From Enterococcus songbeiensis (lineage in GTDB: Bacteria; Bacillota; Bacilli; Lactobacillales; Enterococcaceae), in NCBI RefSeq assembly GCF_005405265.1, contig NZ_BJDS01000007.1, positions 119,274-183,273 of the forward strand: a DNA stretch of 64,000 nucleotides, written 5' to 3'. The notes beneath the pieces are model-generated. The model worked only from the letters and a program-made list of their open reading frames with translations, searched no databases and was not told where the DNA came from. Below are positions 32,577-39,809 of this stretch, piece after piece. Both the position numbers and the translations under genes were made by a program. Position 1 is the first letter of the stretch. Each line of letters starts with the position of its first letter.

Positions 32577-33485
32577 ATGAATCTTCAACAGTTGCGTTAT
32601 GTGGTAGCAGTCGCGAATAATGGCAGTTTTCGCGAAGCTGCTCGGAAAATGTTTATCACTCAGCCGAGCCTGTCAAACGGCATCAAAGAATTAGAAAAAG
32701 AACTAGGATTGAGCCTTTTTGTCCGTACCAACCAAGGTGCTGTCTTGACAGCCGACGGAAAGGATTTTTTGGCGCGGGCAGAAAAAATTCTGGTACAAAT
32801 GGATCGTTTGGAGACGCGTTATCAAAAAAAAGAACCCACCGAACGTTTTTCTATTGCTTCCCAGCATTATGATTTTTTGGGCTCGATTATCGGCGGTCTG
32901 ATCCAGCGTTTTCCTCAGTACGAAGAGTACCGGATCATGGAGACAACGACTGCTAAGGTAATTGAAGAAGTAGCTGAAGGCCATAGCGAAATCGGCTTGT
33001 TGTATATGAATGAAAAAAATCAAAATGGGCTGGAACGTTATTTAGAACAGGCAGGCTTGGCAAAAGTTGATCTCGGTACTTTTCGCACGCATATTTTTGT
33101 CGGTAAACAGCATCCGTTAGCCGAGCAAAAAGAAATCGCAACGACACAGTTGAAAGACTATTCTCAAGTTCGTTTTAATCAAGAGGGGGGTAATTTTGAT
33201 TATTTTGAGGAAGATCCTCTGAAAAATCAAACAAAAAGCTGTATCGTTACCAATGATCGGGGAACCTTAACCAATATTTTACGAACCAGTGATGCGTATG
33301 CATCCGGCTCTGGCATCGTCGATCGGGGAACGAAAGAACAAATCCGCTTGATCCCATTAGCAGAAGAACCCCTGAATCATCTTTATGGTATTTATCCAAA
33401 ACAAACAAAACTTTCGGAGATCGCAGAAGAATTTTTTTTCGATGTGCGGACCTTCATCATCAACAGCAAAAAACCAACCGCTTAG
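32577..33485 (+). CDS. LysR-family transcriptional regulator
   Basis: A 302-residue LTTR with the N-terminal winged helix-turn-helix (LQQLRYVVAVANNGSFREAARKMFITQPSLSNGIKELEKELG), a linker helix, and a periplasmic-binding-like effector domain from about residue 90. It lies 6 bases after the carbonic anhydrase gene, so it may control its own operon in response to an unknown ligand. CbbR/CmpR-type CO2 regulators belong to this family, but no specific link is visible. Its end overlaps the convergent rqcH by 4 bases. Confidence 0.93.
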   Translation: MNLQQLRYVVAVANNGSFREAARKMFITQPSLSNGIKELEKELGLSLFVRTNQGAVLTADGKDFLARAEKILVQMDRLETRYQKKEPTERFSIASQHYDFLGSIIGGLIQRFPQYEEYRIMETTTAKVIEEVAEGHSEIGLLYMNEKNQNGLERYLEQAGLAKVDLGTFRTHIFVGKQHPLAEQKEIATTQLKDYSQVRFNQEGGNFDYFEEDPLKNQTKSCIVTNDRGTLTNILRTSDAYASGSGIVDRGTKEQIRLIPLAEEPLNHLYGIYPKQTKLSEIAEEFFFDVRTFIINSKKPTA

Positions 33486-33500
33486 GCAGTTGGTTTTTTT
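33468..33500. terminator. Bidirectional terminator between the LysR gene and rqcH
   Basis: AAAAAACCAACCGC pairs with GCAGTTGGTTTTTT around ttag with one C-A mismatch. The A and T tracts give a U run in both directions. The hairpin includes the stop codons of both convergent genes. Confidence 0.8.
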
Positions 33501-35191
33501 GTACGTTCCTGAATGGCTTCTTCTTCTGGCGTGATAAAATAGGTTTTTTGATTCTCGTAAATCACGTAGCCAGGTTTTGCCCCATTTGGCTTGTGGATGT
33601 ATTTGACCTGTACCAAATCCACCGGAACTTGGGCAGAATAACGGTATTTTGAAAAATAAGCAGCCAGCTCGGCAGCCTCCAAAATGGTTTCTTCTGAAGG
33701 CGTATTGGAGCGGATAATGACATGAGAACCGGGAATGTTTTTGGCATGAAGCCAAAAATCCGTTTTGCGGGCAGTACGCAAGGTTAGTTGGTCATTTTGC
33801 AAATTGTTTTTACCAACCAGAATCTCTGTCCCATCAGTTGCGTAAAAAATTTCTGGTTGTGATTTTTTATTTTTTTTCTGACGCTTTGCCGGTTTCTTCA
33901 AATAGCCTTGATCTTGGAGTTCCTCCCGAATAATCTCTACATCCATCGGTCCGGCGATTTCCAATTGCGCCAGCACAGATTCAAGATAAGCGATTTCTTC
34001 TTTGGTTTCTCGAATTTGTTCACCAATCAGTTTGACCGCATTCCGTAATTTTTGATACCGTTGAAAATATTTTTGAGCATTTTGATTGGGTGACCATGCC
34101 GGATTCAAGGCGATTGTCATCAGACGGTCCTCTTCATAATAATTGGGCAACTCGACGGAGGTTGCGCCTCTTGGTACCTGAGTCATGAAGGTAGTCAACA
34201 ATTCGCCTTTTTGTCGAAATTCTTCTGCGTTTTCTGAATCAGCCAGTGTTTTTTCACGCTTCATCAATTTCTTCTTATTCCGAGTCAGCTCGTTTTCCAT
34301 TTTTCGTAACAATTCACTGCCTTGCTGCTTAACTCGATCCCGTTCCGCTTTGTCATGATAGTAAAGATCTAAAAGCTGACTGAGGGTTTCGGTGGTTTGT
34401 ATTTCTGCATCTTCAATCAGCGTTTGATAGGGAACAGGTGTGAAGAAATCTTTTTTTTCTTGTAAGACGAGCGTGGGGGAAAGCTTTTCCTCTAGGGTTT
34501 GGAAGAAATCATGCCAGACACGCAATTTTTCATTTGGTGCTTGGTTCAAGCGAAAAGCAAGTTCTGTTGCAGTATCGGCCCCCAATCCCTGAAATTGTTG
34601 TTGCAAATAGTTTTTTGTCAGTTCTGGGGCTTTTGAAAGCCGGTCGAAAATCACAGGATCACTTGTGGTAAAAGGATTCAAAAGGTCCTGTTTTGGCGGT
34701 TCAACATAATCGACTCCCGGTAAAAGGGAACGATACGTATTTTGCGATGCACCGATATGTTTGATGGCATCTAAAATTTTTCCAGTCTCTTGATTCATCA
34801 ATAAAATCGTGCTGTGACGTCCCATCAATTCGACGATCAATACAATATTTTGCAAGTCTCCCAATTCATCTCGACGACTAAAAGTGAAATGAATTACCCG
34901 GTCATTGTTAATCTGATGGATTCGTTCCAAAATTGCGCCATCCAGATACTTTCGCAGCATCATAATAAAATTCGGCGGTGTATCTGGATTGGCATATGCG
35001 ATGTTGGTCAGTTGCACCCGGGCATAACTGGGGTGGGCGGACAAGAGCAGTTTTTTATTCTTTCCTTGGTTACGAATCACCAATATGATTTCGTTTGTAT
35101 AAGGCTGATGGATTTTTGAAATGCGTCCCCGCACTAATTCTTTCGAAAGTTCTTCAATCATTAAATGAGTAAATACGCCGTCAAATGACAT
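33482..35191 (-). CDS. rqcH: RqcH / fibronectin-binding protein A homologue (EfbA family)
   Basis: The 569-residue NFACT protein has an N-terminal NFACT-N domain (MSFDGVFTHLMIEELSKELVRGRISKIHQPY), helix-hairpin-helix region, a coiled coil at about residues 275-330 and 380-430, and a C-terminal NFACT-R domain with DFWLHAKNIPGSHVIIRS. It binds split 50S subunits and adds C-terminal alanine tails to stalled nascent chains. Homologues were first described as fibronectin-binding proteins, and the enterococcal one is EfbA. AAGAGGAAAAAAAG precedes the ATG. Confidence 0.93.
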   Translation of the reverse strand: MSFDGVFTHLMIEELSKELVRGRISKIHQPYTNEIILVIRNQGKNKKLLLSAHPSYARVQLTNIAYANPDTPPNFIMMLRKYLDGAILERIHQINNDRVIHFTFSRRDELGDLQNIVLIVELMGRHSTILLMNQETGKILDAIKHIGASQNTYRSLLPGVDYVEPPKQDLLNPFTTSDPVIFDRLSKAPELTKNYLQQQFQGLGADTATELAFRLNQAPNEKLRVWHDFFQTLEEKLSPTLVLQEKKDFFTPVPYQTLIEDAEIQTTETLSQLLDLYYHDKAERDRVKQQGSELLRKMENELTRNKKKLMKREKTLADSENAEEFRQKGELLTTFMTQVPRGATSVELPNYYEEDRLMTIALNPAWSPNQNAQKYFQRYQKLRNAVKLIGEQIRETKEEIAYLESVLAQLEIAGPMDVEIIREELQDQGYLKKPAKRQKKNKKSQPEIFYATDGTEILVGKNNLQNDQLTLRTARKTDFWLHAKNIPGSHVIIRSNTPSEETILEAAELAAYFSKYRYSAQVPVDLVQVKYIHKPNGAKPGYVIYENQKTYFITPEEEAIQERTKKPTA

Positions 35192-35239
35192 CTTTTTTTC
35201 CTCTTTTCATAAATTACCTGTTAAATGCTTATTATAACA

Positions 35240-35638
35240 CTAGCGTTTGATTTTTTTGATTTTATTTTCTTCCTCATCATCCAATGCATCCTGCAATTCT
35301 CGATGCAAGAAGAAGGAGATCACCGTGCGAATGACGACGACAGCAGCCAAACGCAAAATATCCTCGGTCGTAGGATTGATGATTGATTCGATGATATCTG
35401 CAGCAATCAAAATTTCCAGACTGAGCAGGATGTAACTGCCTAAAAAGTTTTTGATGAAATTGTTGTTGCGGGCGGCACGAACGTGATCGATATGGGTCGA
35501 TTCTGATCGGATGAAATCATATCCGGAGATAATGACACCCCAAACTAAAACGATAATGGAGAGAAAATTTAAACAAAGGATCATAATTTCAAAAATCGGG
35601 GTTAAAATCTCCATAATATTGTCACTTAAATGAATCAT
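35240..35638 (-). CDS. DUF1622 membrane protein
   Basis: A 132-residue protein with three hydrophobic segments: about residues 7-38, 60-82 and 92-112. The DUF1622 hallmark LLSLEILIAADIIESI and a charged C-terminal tail (ELQDALDDEEENKIKKIKR) are visible. Function unknown in the literature I know. The ATG at 35638 is chosen because AGGAGGAACCCG precedes it; the frame extends to 35689 without a better signal. Single gene. Confidence 0.8.
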   Translation of the reverse strand: MIHLSDNIMEILTPIFEIMILCLNFLSIIVLVWGVIISGYDFIRSESTHIDHVRAARNNNFIKNFLGSYILLSLEILIAADIIESIINPTTEDILRLAAVVVIRTVISFFLHRELQDALDDEEENKIKKIKR

Positions 35639-35774
35639 CGGGTTCCTCCTGTGTCCTTTTTTTGCTGATTCTGACTCAAGTCCATCCACTATGTAAAAGA
35701 AAAAAATAGGGAAAGCTTTTTATTAAAAGTCGTTTCCTCTATCATACAAAAGATTTGAAAAGATGGAAAGATTC

Positions 35775-35804
35775 TTGACGTTAATAGTGATTAATTGCTA
35801 GTAT
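35775..35804 (+). promoter_or_regulatory. Promoter for the membrane-anchored protein at 35855
   Basis: TTGACG (35775-35780), 18-base spacer, TAGTAT (35799-35804) preceded by TGC, an extended -10. Confidence 0.6.
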
Positions 35805-35854
35805 GGGATAATAGATATAAACCATGTAGAAGTGACGGAAAGGGGGGAAAAGCG

Positions 35855-36430
35855 TTGGAGGTAAAAAAATGGCTTGAAACTATAAAAACACAGGTTCTTG
35901 ATCATTGGGATCAGCTGGCTGACTGGGTAGACAGAGAACCAAAACGAGCAATGCTCACGGGAGCCAGTCTGCTTGCCTGTTCGTTACTCTTTGCCGGCGG
36001 CATGCTTTGGTCGCAACGGCATATTCGCCAATCAGAATACGAAAATCTGGTTTTTTCCGCGCTTCCGTCAAAAAAAATCCAGCCTTTGAGCTATCAAAGT
36101 GGAGATCATCAAATCAGCAAGTCACAGGCGATTTCTGTTATGTTCAGCAAACCCCAGGGAAAAACCTATCAACAGGTCCTTGATCTTTTGGATAGTGAAA
36201 AAGCGCAAGAATTTAATCGGCAAGTTTTCTATTATCCGATTGTCTATAATACAGCGGGGATTCAAGAAAAGTACGGCGTCAATCCCGATCAGGTGACAAT
36301 TGTCTTTTTTGAAAAAGGAAAAGAAAAAAATCGGTTTGTCGTAGAGCAATTGACTGATTTTGGAGAAGAATTTATTCCTGAGTTGAATCGGCTACCAATG
36401 TGGAGCATCAAAGAAATTGAGGAAAAATAG
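35855..36430 (+). CDS. Membrane-anchored protein of unknown function
   Basis: The 191-residue protein has a short cytoplasmic N-terminus, one membrane helix at about residues 33-52 (AMLTGASLLACSLLFAGGML) and an extracytoplasmic domain of about 140 residues, with no recognised motif. The start is TTG at 35855 with AAGGGGGGAAAAGCG in front; an upstream ATG at 35795 overlaps the promoter and is unlikely. It is a single gene just before the trp-type leader. Confidence 0.65.
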   Translation: MEVKKWLETIKTQVLDHWDQLADWVDREPKRAMLTGASLLACSLLFAGGMLWSQRHIRQSEYENLVFSALPSKKIQPLSYQSGDHQISKSQAISVMFSKPQGKTYQQVLDLLDSEKAQEFNRQVFYYPIVYNTAGIQEKYGVNPDQVTIVFFEKGKEKNRFVVEQLTDFGEEFIPELNRLPMWSIKEIEEK

Positions 36431-36459
36431 AAAAAATTCAGAAAACAGTCATTTTTCTA

Positions 36460-36488
36460 TTGACGAATAAAAAACAATCAGGTATTCT
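36460..36488 (+). promoter_or_regulatory. Promoter of the Trp leader and ABC operon
   Basis: TTGACG (36460-36465), 17-base spacer, TATTCT (36483-36488). The transcript should start near 36495, about 24 bases before the leader peptide start. Confidence 0.8.
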
Positions 36489-36518
36489 ATTTTCAACACA
36501 AACGAAGGGGTGACCATC

Positions 36519-36581
36519 ATGAAACTATTTACATTACAAACTCAAGGACAATTGAAGAGTTGGCAAAACTGGCGTAGATAG
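36519..36581 (+). CDS. Tryptophan leader peptide (20 residues)
   Basis: The short frame encodes MKLFTLQTQGQLKSWQNWRR and ends in AGA TAG. AAGGGGTGA lies 6 bases before the ATG. Two of the 20 codons are TGG, at 36561 and 36570, close to the stop, as in trpL-type control peptides. It sits between a strong promoter and a multi-hairpin leader, so its role is very probably to let a ribosome stalled for Trp-tRNA choose the RNA fold. No separate function is expected for the peptide itself. Confidence 0.85.
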   Translation: MKLFTLQTQGQLKSWQNWRR

Positions 36582-36697
36582 TTGTATTGATGGAAAAAAA
36601 TCCATAGATACAACTTTTTAGAGAACATTCTAATGTTGTGTCTATGCCAAATAATTTTGAAATTATTGCCGCATAGAAACGTTCTATGCGGTTTTTT
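36580..36697 (+). promoter_or_regulatory. Trp attenuator with five alternative pairing segments
   Basis: Segment 1 (AGTTGTAT, 36580-36587) pairs with segment 2 (ATACAACT, 36608-36615), with an inner ATGG/CCAT. Segment 2 (CATAGATACAAC, 36603-36614) can instead pair over 12 positions, one of them G-U, with segment 3 (GTTGTGTCTATG, 36635-36646). Segment 3 (TCTATGC, 36641-36647) can pair with segment 4 (GCATAGA, 36671-36677), closing a hairpin AATAATT/AATTATT. Segment 4 also forms the terminator CCGCATAG / CTATGCGG plus six T (36669-36697). A stall at the Trp codons should leave 1:2 free to form and give readthrough; reaching the stop masks segment 1 and gives termination. Confidence 0.85.
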
Positions 36698-36703
36698 AGT
36701 TGC

Positions 36704-36740
36704 GACTAGCAATTTCCGCAGGGAGATGGCTAGTCTTTTT
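36704..36740 (+). terminator. Second terminator-like hairpin in the Trp leader
   Basis: GACTAGC (36704-36710) pairs with GCTAGTC (36729-36735) across an 18-base loop, followed by five T. It lies after the attenuator terminator and 8 bases before the ribosome binding site of the transporter gene. Confidence 0.65.
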
Positions 36741-36762
36741 ACTTATTAGGAGGATGAAGAAA

Positions 36763-37779
36763 ATGATAAAAAACAAAGGGTTAATCGCAACAGTTATTGG
36801 ATTAGTAATTATTTTGGCAGGTTTTGCTATTTTTGAAGGAATGAACAAAGAACCGGAAAAAAAGACCGCAGAAACCGTTAAATCTGTAGGTATTTTACAG
36901 TTCGTCAGTCATCCGGCATTGGATCAAATCACTGAAGGAATCAAAGAAGGATTGAAAAAAGAAGGCTTTGAAGAAGGAAAAAACCTAAAAATCAACTTCC
37001 AAAACGGGCAAGCCGATCAAAGTAAATTAGATACAATGAGTCAACAGTTAGTGCAGGACAAATCCGATGTTCTGATTGGGGTAGCAACACCTGCGGCCCA
37101 AGCATTGGCCAACACAACAGATAAACTACCGATTCTGCTTGGTGCAGTTACCGATCCCTTAGGTGCCGGTTTAGTAAAGAGCAATGAAAAACCTGGTGGA
37201 AATATCACCGGTGTTTCGGATCAACCACCCGTTGCTGCTCAAATCAAATTGGCCCATGAATTATTACCAGAAGCAAAAAAAGTCGGCATCTTGTATTCTT
37301 CGTTGGAAGCTAATTCAAAATTCCAAGTAGCACAGGCAGAAGAAGCAGTCACCGGTCTGGGTTTGACGGCAGAAAAAAAAGCTGTTTCTTCTACAAATGA
37401 AATTGCTCAAGCAGTTCAAGTTTTGGCTCAATCCGTTGATTTCATTTATATTCCATTAGATAATACGGTTGCAAGTGCAATGGAGACAGTGGTTTCCGAA
37501 GCAGATAAAAATAATGTACCGATCATTCCCTCTGTTGACACTATGGTTCAGCAAGGAGGATTAGCAACTGTCGGTATCAATCAAAAAGAATTAGGTATCC
37601 AAACCGGAAAAATGGCTGCGGCAATCCTAAAAGGCGAAGCAGAACCAGCGACCACCCCCGTTTACACTTTTACCGATGGGGATACTATCATCAATACGGA
37701 TCAAGCAAAACGGTTTAATATCGATCTTGGCGATAAAGCAGACACAGCAACCCTTGTCACGACGGGAGGAGAAGAATAA
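36763..37779 (+). CDS. trpX: ABC transporter substrate-binding protein, tryptophan type (TrpX)
   Basis: A 338-residue protein with a hydrophobic N-terminal segment at residues 6-25 that lacks a lipobox cysteine, followed by a type 1 periplasmic-binding fold of the PF04392 family (VGILQFVSHPALDQITEGIKEGL; GAVTDPLGAGLV; PGGNITGVSDQPP). Such proteins with cognate permease and ATPase are known as TrpXYZ in streptococci. The Trp-codon leader upstream independently supports tryptophan or a precursor as substrate. The ATG at 36763 is 9 bases from AGGAGG; the ATG at 36754 abuts it. Confidence 0.88.
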   Translation: MIKNKGLIATVIGLVIILAGFAIFEGMNKEPEKKTAETVKSVGILQFVSHPALDQITEGIKEGLKKEGFEEGKNLKINFQNGQADQSKLDTMSQQLVQDKSDVLIGVATPAAQALANTTDKLPILLGAVTDPLGAGLVKSNEKPGGNITGVSDQPPVAAQIKLAHELLPEAKKVGILYSSLEANSKFQVAQAEEAVTGLGLTAEKKAVSSTNEIAQAVQVLAQSVDFIYIPLDNTVASAMETVVSEADKNNVPIIPSVDTMVQQGGLATVGINQKELGIQTGKMAAAILKGEAEPATTPVYTFTDGDTIINTDQAKRFNIDLGDKADTATLVTTGGEE

Positions 37780-38667
37780 ATGATTGTTTCAACAATTGGG
37801 CAGGGACTACTTTGGTCGTTGCTGGGACTGGGAATTTTTATGACCTATCGTATTTTAAATTTTCCTGATATGACCACAGAAGGTTCTTTCCCATTGGGAG
37901 GGGCGGTCTGTGTGACTGCAATCACCAGTGGAATTCATCCAATTTTGGCAACATTGTTGGGTGTTTTGGCGGGAATGGCAGCTGGTTTAGTGACCGGTCT
38001 GCTTTTCACTAAGGGCAAAATTCCAGTGATTTTAGCCGGTATTCTTGTTATGTCTGGTTTAAATTCCGTGATTTTATTCGTTATGCAAAGCCCCAATAAA
38101 GGCTTGATGAAATTTCCCCGTATTCAAGATATTTTTCAAGGGCTACATTTACCAAACTATTTTGATATCGTGCTGCTGGGAGTTGTTGCGGTATTGGTGA
38201 CAATTGGTTTATTGCTATTGTTTTTTTACACAGAACTTGGACAAGCGTATATTGCCACCGGTGATAATGAAGAAATGGCTCGTTCATTAGGAATCAAGAC
38301 CGATCGCATGAAGATTCTTGGATTGACCTTGTCAAACGGTGTGATTGCTTTATCCGGTGCCTTGATTTCTCAAAATGACGGCTATGCGGATGTTTCAAAA
38401 GGAATCGGGGTCATCGTCATCGGTTTGGCTTCAATTATTATTGGTGAAGTATTGTTTGGAGAACTAAGTTTTGCTGAACGATTGGCAGCAGTGGTGATTG
38501 GCAGTATCATTTATCAATTATTGATTTTTGTCATCATCTGGGCTGGCTTTGATACAACTTATCTAAAAATTATTTCTTCTGGAATTCTAGCTATTTGTCT
38601 GATGGTTCCTCGTTTCAGACAAGCCCTGAATTTGAAAACCGGGTTGGAAAAGGAGGCGTCCAAATGA
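37780..38667 (+). CDS. trpY: ABC transporter permease, tryptophan type (TrpY)
   Basis: The 295-residue integral membrane protein has about eight to nine helices and the family pattern RILNFPDMTTEGSFPLGGAV near the start and YTELGQAYIATGDNEEMARSLGI in the cytoplasmic coupling region. It resembles the permease of PF04392-linked ABC importers and, more distantly, branched-chain and sugar permeases. It starts directly after the TrpX stop and overlaps the ATPase gene by 4 bases. Confidence 0.87.
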   Translation: MIVSTIGQGLLWSLLGLGIFMTYRILNFPDMTTEGSFPLGGAVCVTAITSGIHPILATLLGVLAGMAAGLVTGLLFTKGKIPVILAGILVMSGLNSVILFVMQSPNKGLMKFPRIQDIFQGLHLPNYFDIVLLGVVAVLVTIGLLLLFFYTELGQAYIATGDNEEMARSLGIKTDRMKILGLTLSNGVIALSGALISQNDGYADVSKGIGVIVIGLASIIIGEVLFGELSFAERLAAVVIGSIIYQLLIFVIIWAGFDTTYLKIISSGILAICLMVPRFRQALNLKTGLEKEASK

Positions 38668-39428
38668 GTGTTTTAGAAATCAAAAACGTTTCAAAAGTAA
38701 TCAAAAATGGCGTCAATGAACAAAAAATACTTTTGGATCAGATTGATCTAACCTTACAAGCGGGAGATTTTGTTACGGTTCTAGGGGGAAATGGTGCCGG
38801 AAAAAGTACCTTGTTTAATATAGTTTCTGGAACATTGCCTGTAACCACCGGCAGCATCACCATTGACGGTGTCGATGTGACCAAAGCTTCCGAAGAAAAA
38901 CGGGCAGCGTATATTTCACGAGTTTTTCAAGATCCGAAAATGGGGACGGCTCCTCGGATGACGGTGGCGGAAAATCTTTTGCTGGCAGAGAAACGCGGTG
39001 TTCAACGACGCTTGGTTTCACGAAAAATCAATGAGAAAAAAGCTGGTTATTTTGATCTCTGTCAACAAGTCGGTAATGGATTGGAAAATCATCTGGATGT
39101 TCCGACCGGTAATCTTTCTGGGGGACAACGGCAGGCATTGAGCTTACTAATGGCAACCATTCGCCCGCCACAGTTGCTTTTGTTGGATGAACATACAGCA
39201 GCCCTTGATCCCAAAACTTCCAAACAATTGATGGCCCTCACAGCACAACGAGTAGCCGAGCAGCAATTGACCTGCATGATGATTACTCACCGAATGGAAG
39301 ATGCTTTGCATTATGGAAATCGTCTGATTCTTTTGCAAAAAGGAAAAATCGTCAAAGACCTGAATGCTGCAGAAAAAGCGAAACTGACCTTACACGATCT
39401 GCTTTTATTTTTTGAAGAAGAGTTGTAA
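38664..39428 (+). CDS. trpZ: ABC transporter ATP-binding protein, tryptophan type (TrpZ)
   Basis: A 254-residue ATPase with Walker A GGNGAGKST, a Q-loop (VFQDPKMGTAPRM), the signature LSGGQRQALSL, Walker B LLLLDEHTAALD and the H-loop MITHR. The ATG at 38664 overlaps the permease stop (ATGA) behind AGGAGGCGTC. It energises the TrpXY importer. No clear terminator lies between its stop and the aro promoter 36 bases later. Confidence 0.9.
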   Translation: MSVLEIKNVSKVIKNGVNEQKILLDQIDLTLQAGDFVTVLGGNGAGKSTLFNIVSGTLPVTTGSITIDGVDVTKASEEKRAAYISRVFQDPKMGTAPRMTVAENLLLAEKRGVQRRLVSRKINEKKAGYFDLCQQVGNGLENHLDVPTGNLSGGQRQALSLLMATIRPPQLLLLDEHTAALDPKTSKQLMALTAQRVAEQQLTCMMITHRMEDALHYGNRLILLQKGKIVKDLNAAEKAKLTLHDLLLFFEEEL

Positions 39429-39464
39429 GCTCTCAGAAAAATTGAAAAAATTTTCAAAAAATAA

Positions 39465-39493
39465 TTGACAGCTACTTTTTTTATGTCTATACT
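39465..39493 (+). promoter_or_regulatory. Promoter of the aromatic amino acid operon
   Basis: Perfect TTGACA (39465-39470), 17-base spacer, TATACT (39488-39493). Transcription should begin near 39500, before the leader peptide. Confidence 0.88.
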
Positions 39494-39527
39494 AAGAACA
39501 ATCTTACATCAGCTTGGAGCGATTCTA

Positions 39528-39584
39528 ATGAAATTAGTACAACACGCACAACTGAATAATTATTACTTTAGCTATTTTAGATAG
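39528..39584 (+). CDS. Tyrosine/phenylalanine leader peptide (18 residues)
   Basis: The short frame encodes MKLVQHAQLNNYYFSYFR and ends in AGA TAG. TTGGAGCGA lies in front of the ATG. Five of the last seven sense codons are Tyr or Phe (TAT TAC TTT AGC TAT TTT AGA), placed just before the RNA segments that fold alternatively. Its position before a complete Tyr/Phe pathway operon makes a ribosome-sensing role very likely. It shares the MKL start and AGA TAG end with the Trp leader peptide 3 kb upstream. Confidence 0.87.
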   Translation: MKLVQHAQLNNYYFSYFR

Positions 39585-39704
39585 GTTTGTATTCATGATT
39601 TCATGGGTGCAAACAGACCAAGTTTGTATCTATGATGGCTAGAGATTTTTGACACGACTTACAGCCACGTAGATAAGAAATCTATAGTGGCTATTTTAAT
39701 TTTA
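39585..39704 (+). promoter_or_regulatory. Tyr/Phe attenuator with five alternative pairing segments
   Basis: Segment 1 (GTTTGTATTCATGA, 39585-39598) pairs with segment 2 (TCATGGGTGCAAAC, 39601-39614) using three G-U pairs. Segment 3 (GTTTGTATCTATGA, 39622-39635) can take segment 2 instead along its full 14 bases. Segment 3 also pairs with segment 4: ATCTA...TGGCT (39628-39640) with AGCCA..TAGAT (39663-39674). Segments 4 and 5 form AGCCAC-g-TAGAT / ATCTA-ta-GTGGCT (39663-39692), followed by ATTTTAATTTT. A ribosome at the TAG (39582-39584) covers segment 1, favouring 2:3 and then 4:5 (off). A stall on Tyr or Phe codons favours 1:2 and 3:4 (on). Confidence 0.87.
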
Positions 39705-39726
39705 CCGAGCTTTTCAGGCTCCTTAG

Positions 39727-39776
39727 AAGATGTTCACTGTAGAGGGATGATTTACTACAGTCAACATCTTTTTTTG
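39727..39776 (+). terminator. Strong second terminator before aroE
   Basis: AGATGTT-c-ACTGTAG pairs with CTACAGT-c-AACATCT (14 pairs around one C-C mismatch, 12-base loop), followed by a T tract. It stands between the attenuator and the aroE ribosome binding site, so full operon expression must pass it. Confidence 0.85.
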
Positions 39777-39809
39777 TTGGTTTTGCTGTAAAAAATAGGA
39801 GGAATAAAA

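Noticed and set aside
33357..33755. Minus-strand frame of 132 codons across the LysR and rqcH ends
   Set aside because: It overlaps rqcH on the same strand in another frame and reads through the terminator.
36519..39776. T-box riboswitches in front of the Trp transporter and aro operons
   Set aside because: Neither leader has the AAGGTGGTACCGCG-type T-box, and the short peptides with sensor codons explain the hairpins better.
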